From: Dehalococcoidales bacterium
Lineage (GTDB): Bacteria > Chloroflexota > Dehalococcoidia > Dehalococcoidales > RBG-16-60-22
Assembly (NCBI GenBank): GCA_030615475.1
Contig: JAUWZF010000043.1
Location: 1-7,836, forward strand
Length of the DNA: 7,836 nt
Direction: 5' to 3'
Below the pieces are notes generated by a model. The model saw nothing but the letters and a program-made list of their open reading frames with translations. It ran no database searches and had not been told where the DNA came from. This document shows, piece after piece, positions 1 through 6,562 of the stretch. The first letter of the stretch is position 1; every line of letters starts with the position of its first letter. The translations under genes were made by a program, and so were the position numbers.

Positions 1-480
1 TCCGTGTTCAGCAATCTTCGACTGGGGGGTGAGGTTATCGCTCCGATGACGCCGGAAGGCAAGTGCGATGTCCTCATCGCCGTGGAGCCTTCGGAAGCGC
101 TCAGGAATATACAATACCTGGCCGAAAACAGCGTGGTTGTCCTCAATACGACTACCGTTCTGCCCTATACCGTCTATCTCGGCAAGAGCGGGTATCCCAG
201 CCGGAAAGAAATAGTGGACAAACTCCATGAGGTCACCGACCGCGTAATCACTCTGGATGCGAGCGGGATTGCCCGGCAGGCCGGTAGTCTGCAGGCCGCT
301 AACGTCGTTATGCTCGGTGCTCTGTTCGGCACCGGCCTCATGCCGATAACAGAAGAGACTGCCAAAGAAACGATACTGTCCCGTTTTAAGGCGAAGGTCG
401 GCGAAATAAACATCAAGGCATTCGACCTGGGTTATCAGGAGGTCCGGGAAGCGCTCAAGGGCGCTTCGGCAAAACGGTAA
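1..480 (+). CDS. iorB: Indolepyruvate:ferredoxin oxidoreductase, beta subunit (3' part)
   Basis: This is the C-terminal 159 residues of a 2-oxoacid:ferredoxin oxidoreductase gamma-type domain protein. In the family it pairs with the TPP- and 4Fe-4S-carrying IorA to convert aryl-pyruvates (indolepyruvate, phenylpyruvate) plus CoA to aryl-acetyl-CoA, CO2 and reduced ferredoxin in the cytoplasm. Visible family marks are the segment PEGKCDVLIAVEPSEALR near the window start and VVMLGALFGTGLMPITEE near residues 102-119. It has no cysteine clusters, as expected for this subunit. IorB proteins are usually about 190-200 residues, so roughly 35-40 N-terminal residues, including the glycine-rich GxGGQG-type loop, lie outside the window. 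The GTG at position 4 has no ribosome site visible and falls inside the conserved domain, so I do not treat it as the start. iorA is probably just upstream. Alternative: the gamma subunit of another 2-oxoacid oxidoreductase. The IorB call is favoured by the overall pattern. Confidence 0.85.
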   Translation, partial: SVFSNLRLGGEVIAPMTPEGKCDVLIAVEPSEALRNIQYLAENSVVVLNTTTVLPYTVYLGKSGYPSRKEIVDKLHEVTDRVITLDASGIARQAGSLQAANVVMLGALFGTGLMPITEETAKETILSRFKAKVGEINIKAFDLGYQEVREALKGASAKR

Positions 481-510
481 GCTATTATTAAATTAAATAT
501 CGGGGTATTT

Positions 511-538
511 AAGAGGGGCGTCAGCCCCTCTTTCTTTT
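511..538 (+). terminator. Intrinsic terminator of iorB, overlapping the end of the opposite gene
   Basis: A perfect 9-base-pair stem (AAGAGGGGC at 511-519, GCCCCTCTT at 524-532) closes a four-base loop, GTCA, and is followed by TCTTTT. This is a textbook rho-independent terminator for the plus-strand iorB transcript, about 30 bases after its stop. The right arm and T-tract are also the last codons of the minus-strand flavoprotein (Lys-Arg-Lys-Arg-Gly), whose TGA stop lies in the loop. On the minus strand the hairpin is preceded by A-rich sequence but followed by AAATACC, so it would be at best a weak terminator in that direction. Confidence 0.85.
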
Positions 539-1942
539 AATATCAGGCAAATTCACGCCCTGCTTGACCAGGTTCTTGTGCAGGGCTTTGTAGTCCACCT
601 TTCTGGGCTGGATACCGGCATCGACTGCCATGGCCGCGGCTGTGCCCGCCGCCTGGCCGTAAGCGATACAGGGTGGAATGATATTGAAATACTGGTTGAC
701 GCTGTCCGTCGAAGAAAAAGCTCGGCAGGCAACGAGCAGTCCGTCCACCTCCTTAGGTACCAGGCAGCGGTAGGGGATACAGATGGTGGGGTGCTTGGCG
801 GATATCTCGCCGTTATCGTTATTGGCCAGGACTACTATGGTATCCTCGTGTACCTCGTCCGATATCATGTCCTTGTCATCGAGAATATACTCCCCGATGA
901 CGCGCCGGCCTCCCTGCGTGCCGAGCTGCGGGGCGGTCTGCATGATATAGCAATGCTCAAATCCGGGGACATTCTTCTTCATGAATTCGTAAGTAGTTAC
1001 GGCGCGTTTTCGCCCTCTTACATCCACCCTGGTTAATTCTCTGACATCTTTGCCATCGGAAGATTCGGGCTGTATCTGAAAGCTGTGATACCAGAGGACG
1101 TTGCGCTGATTTCCCAGAATACCTTTAAGGTAGTGCGGATAGCCACCCAGTTTCACAAGCTCCTGCATCAACTCGGCGAATTTTTCCGGCTGGGACGCTT
1201 TGAAATCGTCGGCTTTCTTGATATTGACATCGGTCATCCAGAAGGTAGAGGCCAGCCAGGCTGTACGGCGCTTGTTATCCAGTTCGCCGTCGAACTCGGC
1301 TCCCGCCTCCACGAATATATCGCCGTCACCTGTAGAATCGATGACCACCTTGCCCAGGATAGCCTGCCGGCCGGACTTGCTCTCGAAGAAGACGCCCTTG
1401 GCCGTATTCCCCTCCATGATGGGACGGGTGCCCCAGGAGTGGAGCCACAGGTCGACTCCCGCCTCCTGCACCATGTCGTTCAGCTCGTCCTTGAGCACCT
1501 CGGGGTCGACGACGGCAGTGTACATCACCCTCTCCTGGCCTCCTAGATTGGGGTCCTTGCGCACGTAGAACAGGTGCAGACTGGCGTCATTGTAAAAATC
1601 GACCAACTTTTTATCGGTGGTTCCCCAGTCTTTCTTCCTGGGATAGAAAGCCGCGTTCCTCTTCTCCATGCGGTCGATAATCTCCTGGTTGAGGCCGTAG
1701 ATGTGCTGCTTGCCGGTGATATCACTGAGATTGGGGAGGATGTTAATCAGCCCGCCGGTAGCCATGCCGCCGAGGTGACCGTATCTTTCGATTAGCACCG
1801 TATCGGCGCCGCTGCGTGCCGCGGCTATCGCCGAGCCGATACCGCCCGGGCCGCCCCCCACCACCACGACGTCGGCCTCGCGGCACACCTTGATATCTCG
1901 GGCGGGTTCTGTAATCGTTCTGACCGAAGGTTTGGCTGACAT
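521..1942 (-). CDS. FAD-dependent oxidoreductase, tandem copy 2
   Basis: A 473-residue cytoplasmic flavoprotein of the FAD_oxidored type (PF12831-like); substrate unknown. The N-terminal Rossmann fold has the dinucleotide motif GGGPGGIG at residues 29-36. The ribose-binding glutamate is in VLIER at 49-53. The second FAD motif, IDSTGDGD, is at 201-208, and a C-terminal FAD-contact region (LLVACRAFSS, then AYGQAAGTAAAMA) covers about 402-439. There is no iron-sulfur motif, signal peptide or membrane segment, so electrons must go to an unidentified partner or directly to a substrate or NAD(P). ATG is the start: GGAGG (1949-1953) lies six bases upstream. It sits 87 bases downstream of a close paralog on the same strand and is probably co-transcribed with it. 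Compared with that paralog it has an insertion around residues 125-137 and near 290-300. The stop codon is in the loop of the convergent iorB terminator. The family call is secure; the function is not. Confidence 0.88.
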   Translation of the reverse strand: MSAKPSVRTITEPARDIKVCREADVVVVGGGPGGIGSAIAAARSGADTVLIERYGHLGGMATGGLINILPNLSDITGKQHIYGLNQEIIDRMEKRNAAFYPRKKDWGTTDKKLVDFYNDASLHLFYVRKDPNLGGQERVMYTAVVDPEVLKDELNDMVQEAGVDLWLHSWGTRPIMEGNTAKGVFFESKSGRQAILGKVVIDSTGDGDIFVEAGAEFDGELDNKRRTAWLASTFWMTDVNIKKADDFKASQPEKFAELMQELVKLGGYPHYLKGILGNQRNVLWYHSFQIQPESSDGKDVRELTRVDVRGRKRAVTTYEFMKKNVPGFEHCYIMQTAPQLGTQGGRRVIGEYILDDKDMISDEVHEDTIVVLANNDNGEISAKHPTICIPYRCLVPKEVDGLLVACRAFSSTDSVNQYFNIIPPCIAYGQAAGTAAAMAVDAGIQPRKVDYKALHKNLVKQGVNLPDIKRKRG

Positions 1943-1959
1943 AATAAACCTCCAACTTC

Positions 1960-1986
1960 AAGAGGGTAGTGAATGTCTACCCCCTT
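1960..1986 (-). promoter_or_regulatory. Intercistronic hairpin between the two flavoprotein genes
   Basis: A 10-base-pair stem with one G-U pair and a seven-base loop: AAGAGGGTAG at 1960-1969 pairs with CTACCCCCTT at 1977-1986. It sits in the 87-base gap between the paralogs. On the minus-strand message it ends just before the GGAGG ribosome site of the downstream gene (1949-1953). No U-tract follows it in that direction, so it is more likely an RNA stability, processing or translation element than a full terminator. On the plus strand it is followed by TTATTA, but no plus-strand gene would need it there. Confidence 0.45.
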
Positions 1987-2029
1987 TTATTACAATTGTG
2001 GCGGGCTATCACCACGCGATGTTATTTAA

Positions 2030-3394
2030 TTATACGGCTGCCTTGATTTCGGGCAGCGGGACGCCCTGCCTGGCCAGCTGTTTTTGCAGCGCTTTGATAT
2101 CGACGTTCTTGGGATTCACGCCGGCTTGCAGCGCCAGCGCCGATGCCGTACCGGCGGCCTCACCGAAAGCGATACAGTGCGGGATGAGGTTGAACCACTC
2201 CTGGACATGCTCGTCCGAGGAGAAAGCCCGGCAGGCCACTAGCAGGTTGTCCACGTTCTTCGGCAGCAGACAACGGTACGGTATATACATGAGCGGATGG
2301 TCCAGCGATTCCTGGCCGCGGTCGAGGTCCGGGAAGATGGCGATGGTGTCCTCGAACGGCTCGTTGTTGGCCATGTCCTCTTTGGTGAGCCTGTATTCGC
2401 CAATCAGTCGCCGACTGCTCCGGGTGCCCAGCTGCGGGCCGGAAAGGACAATAAAGCTCTTTTCGAAACCTGGCATGTTCTCTTTGAAGAATTCATATGT
2501 CTTGATCATCTTCTTACGACCTTCGAACTCGACGCGGGTAAGCTCTTCTACATCCACCTGGCTCTTATTGGGGAAGCGGTTGTGGAACCAGACGACAGCG
2601 TCCTGGTTGGGAAGGTTGCTGGGCATAAAGCCTCCCTGACCGCCAGCTTCCATAGCTTTACGGTTTAGTTCCATGAACTCCTTTGGGTTATTCATGCGGA
2701 AATCCATCGCCTTTTTCAGGTCGACGCCATCCACCCAGAATATCAGGGCCAGATTGGCGATGCGGAAGTTGGGGGGAATGTTGTCTTCGAACTCGATTCC
2801 GGCATAGGGGAGAAGGTCGCCGTCACCGGTGGCGTCGATGACTACCTTGCCCAGTACGGCCTGCCGTCCGGACTTGCTTTCGAAGATGACCCCCTTGCAC
2901 TCGTTGCCTTCCATGATGGGCTCGGTGCCCCACGAGTGGAGGTAAGTCTTGACGCCGGCCTCTTCCACCATGTCGTTGAGGATGACCTTGGATATTTCGG
3001 CATCGATGATGGCGGCATAGATTACCCTGTCCAGCCGTGTCATGAAGAAACTGCGGTCGAAATAATACCTGACAATTTCTTTATCATCCGAGCCCCAGTG
3101 TTCCTTTTTCGGGTAATCGACGGCATCCCTGACCTCGAGCCTGTCTATCCATTCCTGAGTAAGACCGATTATCTGCTGTTTGCCGTGAACATCGGTCAGG
3201 AGAGGTATAATGGTAACCAGGCCGCCGGTGCCCATACCTCCGAGGTATCCGTATCTCTCGATGAGTACCGTATCGGCGCCGTTTCTGGCGGCTGATACGG
3301 CGGCTCCAATGCCTCCGGGACCCCCGCCGACTACGACAACATCCGCTTCGCGGGCGACCCTGGTTTCTCTTGCGGCTTCTTTAATCGTTTTCAC
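2030..3394 (-). CDS. FAD-dependent oxidoreductase, tandem copy 1
   Basis: A 454-residue flavoprotein, paralogous to the downstream copy and of the same PF12831-like family; cytoplasmic, substrate unknown. The FAD-binding GGGPGGIG is at residues 23-30, the acidic end of the second beta strand in VLIERYG at 43-49, the second FAD motif IDATGDGD at 186-193, and the C-terminal LLVACRAFSS and FGEAAGTASALA near 384-421. Over the first FAD region the two copies share 41 of 50 residues by my count (residues 15-64 here against 21-70 in the other). The start is GTG at 3394: GGGAGG (3400-3405) is five bases upstream and no better in-frame ATG exists nearby. There are no cysteine cluster motifs. A candidate promoter with a consensus -35 lies at 3454-3483, so this gene probably leads a two-gene operon. 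Homologs of this family are often labelled only as oxidoreductases, so I give no gene symbol. Confidence 0.88.
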   Translation of the reverse strand: MKTIKEAARETRVAREADVVVVGGGPGGIGAAVSAARNGADTVLIERYGYLGGMGTGGLVTIIPLLTDVHGKQQIIGLTQEWIDRLEVRDAVDYPKKEHWGSDDKEIVRYYFDRSFFMTRLDRVIYAAIIDAEISKVILNDMVEEAGVKTYLHSWGTEPIMEGNECKGVIFESKSGRQAVLGKVVIDATGDGDLLPYAGIEFEDNIPPNFRIANLALIFWVDGVDLKKAMDFRMNNPKEFMELNRKAMEAGGQGGFMPSNLPNQDAVVWFHNRFPNKSQVDVEELTRVEFEGRKKMIKTYEFFKENMPGFEKSFIVLSGPQLGTRSSRRLIGEYRLTKEDMANNEPFEDTIAIFPDLDRGQESLDHPLMYIPYRCLLPKNVDNLLVACRAFSSDEHVQEWFNLIPHCIAFGEAAGTASALALQAGVNPKNVDIKALQKQLARQGVPLPEIKAAV

Positions 3395-3453
3395 TGCTGC
3401 CTCCCGTGTTAAACATAGGATTATTATCGTTTAATAAAGTGGTGATAATCAAA

Positions 3454-3483
3454 AGCATATAAGATACTCAGGTTTGATGTCAA
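3454..3483 (-). promoter_or_regulatory. Candidate promoter of the flavoprotein operon
   Basis: On the minus strand, a perfect TTGACA -35 box (3478-3483) is followed after 18 bases by TATGCT (3454-3459); a 16-base spacing to TATATG is an alternative. The transcript would begin near 3447, giving a leader of about 50 bases before the GTG at 3394. The leader is AT-rich and holds an imperfect inverted repeat (3419-3428 with 3442-3450). Confidence 0.5.
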
Positions 3484-3504
3484 ATTCTGAAAAGCGACTA
3501 AAAT

Positions 3505-3543
3505 CACATACGGCAGGAGCCCTCGCGGGCTACGCTGTATGTG
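3505..3543 (-). terminator. Terminator-like hairpin after the membrane protein gene
   Basis: A long imperfect hairpin lies 26 bases past the minus-strand stop. The outer arms CACATAC (3505-3511) and GTATGTG (3537-3543) pair perfectly, and the inner AGCCC with GGGCT closes a TCGC tetraloop around 3522-3525, with a small mismatch and bulge between. On the minus strand it is followed by ATTTTAGTCGCTTTT, a short broken U-tract. It would separate the membrane protein transcript from the flavoprotein operon. Confidence 0.55.
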
Positions 3544-3568
3544 TAGGAGCAGTCAGTTCCTGGAGGCT

Positions 3569-4609
3569 TCAGGCGGATTCCTGCGATGTTGTCACCGCCA
3601 ACTTCGCTAAATCTACCAGCAGTTTTATCACCCTGACCAGCAGACTGATTCCAAGGCCTACGGCAATACAGATTAAGACTACCGTAACGGCGATATGCGT
3701 GGCCGCGGCGGCTACAGAGTTGGGTATGACATCGAAGTCGAAAGGGAAAACGGTGACCAGGGTGATAACCGTGGCCAGTCCGAACCCATCGATGATGATA
3801 TGAATCGCCTGCCGGAGGAATTTCCTGTCCACAGCAATGAGAACGATATGACCTATTATTGATATTACCAGGGTAGTCGTTAGAATCGGCAGCCACAGGC
3901 CGATTTCGCTGGTAAAGAACGGGTACCTCGTCCAGGTGACCACGCCGCCCACCGTGTCGGCATTATAGTAGGCTGCGTATTCATGAAAGAAGTTGAAGAA
4001 TACCAGCAGGATGATGCTCCAGGCAATGGCAAAGGCCGATACCGTAATACGGCCCTCCCTCTTATTCTTAAAAAAATTGTCTACTTTTTTCTCGATTCGT
4101 TCGTCTAAATCGACGGATGCGGGTGGTGCTTCTTCTTTCTTTTCCGGGGGGGCCGGGGGCTTTTGATAGTCGGGGATTTTGCCTGACGAGGTTACCATCC
4201 TCTCGGCGATGTCACCGGCCCAGGCTACCTTGAAGCGTTCGCCGTTGTAGGCCTTGACCATGAGGACTATCCAAAGGACGAACCCGATGATGCCGATGAT
4301 GCTGGAAAAGACCGGCCCGATGAAGGGTATCCAGCCGAGAATCATTCCGGCGACGAACAGGGTGCCGAAAGTAACGATAGATTGCGCGGCATGAAAGCGT
4401 ATCCAGTTGTTTTTCTGTTCCAGGATGAAGAATATGATGCCGGTGATCCACCCGCCGATATAGCAGAGCAGTCCGGCGACATTCGGAGCCATATTTACGC
4501 TGCTCTCCTGGGGTATTTTATGTCTCTCCTTCTCCAGTTGTTCCCTGGCTTCCATTCTCGCTTTTTCTTCTTCGTAGATTTTTTGCCTTTCTTCCGGTGA
4601 TAATTCCAC
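3569..4609 (-). CDS. Multipass membrane protein with N-terminal DUF4870-like domain
   Basis: An inner-membrane protein of 346 residues if started at GTG 4609; function unknown. In order: a highly charged, probably helical N-terminus (ELSPEERQKIYEEEKARMEA, residues 2-21); a three-segment membrane region at about 44-64, 75-95 and 99-119 that resembles DUF4870/Tic20-like proteins (LLCYIGGWITGIIF, then RFHAAQS); a hydrophilic Pro/Glu/Lys linker at about 140-185; and four more membrane segments near 189-207, 236-260, 267-290 and 301-325. An ATG 14 codons upstream (4651) keeps the frame open, but I prefer the GTG. GGAGG (4618-4622) stands eight bases before it, while the ATG has no ribosome site and lies directly beside a TATAAT box whose transcript would begin inside it. 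The gene has its own promoter and terminator, so it is probably not part of the AOR or flavoprotein operons. The C-terminal four-segment part matches no family I can name. Confidence 0.75.
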   Translation of the reverse strand: MELSPEERQKIYEEEKARMEAREQLEKERHKIPQESSVNMAPNVAGLLCYIGGWITGIIFFILEQKNNWIRFHAAQSIVTFGTLFVAGMILGWIPFIGPVFSSIIGIIGFVLWIVLMVKAYNGERFKVAWAGDIAERMVTSSGKIPDYQKPPAPPEKKEEAPPASVDLDERIEKKVDNFFKNKREGRITVSAFAIAWSIILLVFFNFFHEYAAYYNADTVGGVVTWTRYPFFTSEIGLWLPILTTTLVISIIGHIVLIAVDRKFLRQAIHIIIDGFGLATVITLVTVFPFDFDVIPNSVAAAATHIAVTVVLICIAVGLGISLLVRVIKLLVDLAKLAVTTSQESA

Positions 4610-4617
4610 AGTCAAAG

Positions 4618-4622
4618 CCTCC
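4618..4622 (-). promoter_or_regulatory. Ribosome binding site deciding the GTG start at 4609
   Basis: On the minus strand GGAGG is followed by eight bases and then GTG at 4609-4607. It is the only good Shine-Dalgarno sequence near the start of this gene, and it makes the upstream ATG (4651) unlikely. Confidence 0.65.
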
Positions 4623-4652
4623 ATTACGGGACTATTCAGGTATATCGGCATG

Positions 4653-4681
4653 ATTATACACCAAAGCGGTGTTCCGGTAAA
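4653..4681 (-). promoter_or_regulatory. Promoter of the membrane protein gene
   Basis: On the minus strand, TTTACC (4676-4681) and a perfect TATAAT (4653-4658) are separated by 17 bases. Transcription would begin near 4646, leaving a leader of about 37 bases before the preferred GTG. The spacer contains the palindrome ACACC-GCTTT-GGTGT (4658-4672), which overlaps the upstream edge of the -10 box and could be a repressor site. A second possible element, TGCTATAAA (4689-4697, extended -10 type), lies just upstream. Confidence 0.6.
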
Positions 4682-4732
4682 TACCCCATTTATAGCAAAC
4701 CGGGAACTTGCCTTGCTTCAACCGTTTTCGAA

Positions 4733-6562
4733 TCATTCCTCGAACTTCTTCTCGGTATCGTCAGGCGGCAGGCCGTCCTCGTCCCAGCCGCGCTCCCGGT
4801 AGTACAGAGAGAGAAGATTCTGGAAAGCGTCTTTATCAACCACCTTACCGGCATTGGGGCCGGTAAGCGGCGGACTGGAATGCACCTTGTAGGGCAGGCT
4901 GTCATCCTTGCGACTGACCCCCAGCTTGACATTTATCAGGCGGGTCAGATCGTAGACATCGCTGGACAGCGCCAGGAGCTGCTCCAGGGTCAGCTCGTTT
5001 CCCGTGACATACCTGTAAAAATTTTCGTAGTGTCTTTCGTTAAGGCCGAGTTCAATCCAGGGCAGGCGGCAGACACCCAGCATGTCGAACAGGGGACGCA
5101 GCGTCTGGTGATATATCACCGTTTTTACCCTTTCGTCGTCGGTCCAGCCCTGCCCTTCCTCCATCTCCCGGGCGATGGTCCATGCCCGCGTGTGGTGGGC
5201 GCCTATGTCCGAGGTCGCGTAGGCCAGCGCCATGGAGCTGCCGGCACGGCTGTCATAGGCCGACTGCTCAAGGCCTTTTACTTCGAGGATGAGTTTATCC
5301 ATTTCCGGCCACTTCTCGACGATGCGGCGCGCCCCGTCCGCGATGATATCGCCGATACCCTCCCGGTAAGCAATCAGGCGTATCAGTTTCAGAATGGCGT
5401 CATCGTCGCCCCAGGTGATGTCGCGTCCGTCAAGGTCGGCCAGGGATATGATTCCCTTCTCGTAGCCTTCGATAACGGCGCCGATAAGGTTGCCCGCGGA
5501 AATCGTGTCCAACCCCAGTTCGTCGCAGAGTTGATTCGCCGAAAGCACCGCCGCGAAGTCGTCAACGCCCACGTTGGAGCCGAGCATGGCGCAGGACTCG
5601 TATTCCGGCCCTTCGACCACCGTTCCGGCGTATTTCCCGCTCTTGACAAGGCAGATGTTGCCGCAGCACATGGAGCAGGCGAAACAGGCGCTGTCGCCTA
5701 TCTTGAAATCGGAGAGCATCGTCTCACCGTTAATCTGGTCGTACCTGGCGAAGACGCTGTCCCTGAAGTTATAGGTCGGCAGGATGCCCTTTTCGTTAGC
5801 GTACTCGATGACGTTCATCAGGCCCTGCTGCTGCCACTGCTGGAAGTACTTGTGTTCCCTCAGGTAGCCGAAGGCCTTATTTGCCTCCGCCATCAGTCCG
5901 TTGATATCGTGAACGGGCAGGTCCTCGTGTCCCCGCACGATAATCGCCTTGAGGTTCTTGGAGCCCATAATGGCACCGAATCCCGTCCGGCCGGCATTAC
6001 GCCCCCAGTCGGCATTGACGCAGGCGTATTTTACTAAATTCTCGCCGGCTGGGCCTATAGTGGCGATGTGCGCCGTCTGGATATCCAGCTTTTCCCGGAT
6101 AATCCCTTCGGCTTCCAGCGAGGTCTTTCCTTTCAGTTCCGGCATGGGAATAATCTCTGTCTCATGGTTATCGATGACGAGGACGGAAAGCTCCGGAGCT
6201 TTACCCGTGATGGACAGGATATCGATTCCCGACTGCCGAAGCTCCACGCCGAAGCCGCCGCCGATAGACGAATCGCCGTAGAGTCCGGTGGCCGGCGATA
6301 TGGCCACGAACGAGTTTTTGCCCGACGACGGCAGGTAAACGCCGGTCAGGGGGCCGGGGGCAATGACCACGAGATTATTCTCGCCCAAAGGGTCTATCTT
6401 GAAATTATGTTTCCTAAGATTGTCCCAGACCAGCTTGGCGCCGAAGCCGCGCCCGCCGATATACTTTTCCAGGAAAGCGTCCGATAGTTCCCGGTACTCA
6501 GCGCTGCCCTTCGTAAGGTCTACGGACAGGTGTTTCTTGAAATAGCCGCTCTTGATGCTCAT
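4733..6562 (-). CDS. aor: Tungsten-dependent aldehyde ferredoxin oxidoreductase, catalytic subunit
   Basis: A 609-residue cytoplasmic enzyme of the usual AOR family length. The family carries a bis-tungstopterin and one 4Fe-4S cluster and oxidises aldehydes to acids with ferredoxin, or reduces acids in reverse. The N-terminal pterin domain (YIGGRGFGAK near 34-43, GDSSIGGGFG near 96-105, GRTGFGAIMGSKNLKAI at 191-207) is followed by the C-terminal helical domains. Cluster ligands are C293, C296 and C300 (CxxCxxxC) and C498 in MLGVCRLP. The active-site region includes E320 in GPEYES and the His pair 456-457 in SDIGAHHTRAW, which match the Glu and His positions described for archaeal AOR. The ATG overlaps the ferredoxin stop as ATGA, and its ribosome site AAGGAA (6568-6573) lies within the last ferredoxin codons, so translation is coupled. 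Substrate class cannot be read from sequence: the AorB type fits best, while a BamB-like role in aromatic-ring reduction is less likely. No obvious terminator follows before the next promoter. Confidence 0.92.
   Translation of the reverse strand: MSIKSGYFKKHLSVDLTKGSAEYRELSDAFLEKYIGGRGFGAKLVWDNLRKHNFKIDPLGENNLVVIAPGPLTGVYLPSSGKNSFVAISPATGLYGDSSIGGGFGVELRQSGIDILSITGKAPELSVLVIDNHETEIIPMPELKGKTSLEAEGIIREKLDIQTAHIATIGPAGENLVKYACVNADWGRNAGRTGFGAIMGSKNLKAIIVRGHEDLPVHDINGLMAEANKAFGYLREHKYFQQWQQQGLMNVIEYANEKGILPTYNFRDSVFARYDQINGETMLSDFKIGDSACFACSMCCGNICLVKSGKYAGTVVEGPEYESCAMLGSNVGVDDFAAVLSANQLCDELGLDTISAGNLIGAVIEGYEKGIISLADLDGRDITWGDDDAILKLIRLIAYREGIGDIIADGARRIVEKWPEMDKLILEVKGLEQSAYDSRAGSSMALAYATSDIGAHHTRAWTIAREMEEGQGWTDDERVKTVIYHQTLRPLFDMLGVCRLPWIELGLNERHYENFYRYVTGNELTLEQLLALSSDVYDLTRLINVKLGVSRKDDSLPYKVHSSPPLTGPNAGKVVDKDAFQNLLSLYYRERGWDEDGLPPDDTEKKFEE

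Noticed and set aside
4..6. GTG at position 4 as the start of iorB
   Set aside because: The first codons already encode conserved mid-domain sequence, and the protein would lack the N-terminal glycine-rich region. The gene is cut by the window edge.
2029..2034. A TATAAT box on the minus strand at the stop of the first flavoprotein gene, as a separate promoter for the second
   Set aside because: No acceptable -35 box lies at the right distance (GCTGCC at 2052-2057), so in AT-rich sequence around a stop codon it is probably chance.
1890..2639. A 249-codon open frame on the plus strand across the flavoprotein spacer
   Set aside because: It is Ser/Leu/Arg-rich with no family resemblance, no good ribosome site, and it covers the end of one conserved minus-strand gene and the start of the next.
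3504..3896. A minus-strand 130-codon frame extending past the membrane protein stop
   Set aside because: It is the shifted frame of the membrane protein gene with Arg/His-rich composition. I saw no sign of a frameshift in the main gene, which ends cleanly before a hairpin.
4880..6037. A 385-codon open frame on the plus strand, opposite the AOR gene
   Set aside because: It lies wholly inside a gene with conserved cofactor motifs on the other strand, has no recognisable domain or ribosome site, and its low-complexity V/G/Q/D-rich composition is typical of an antisense shadow in moderately GC-rich DNA.
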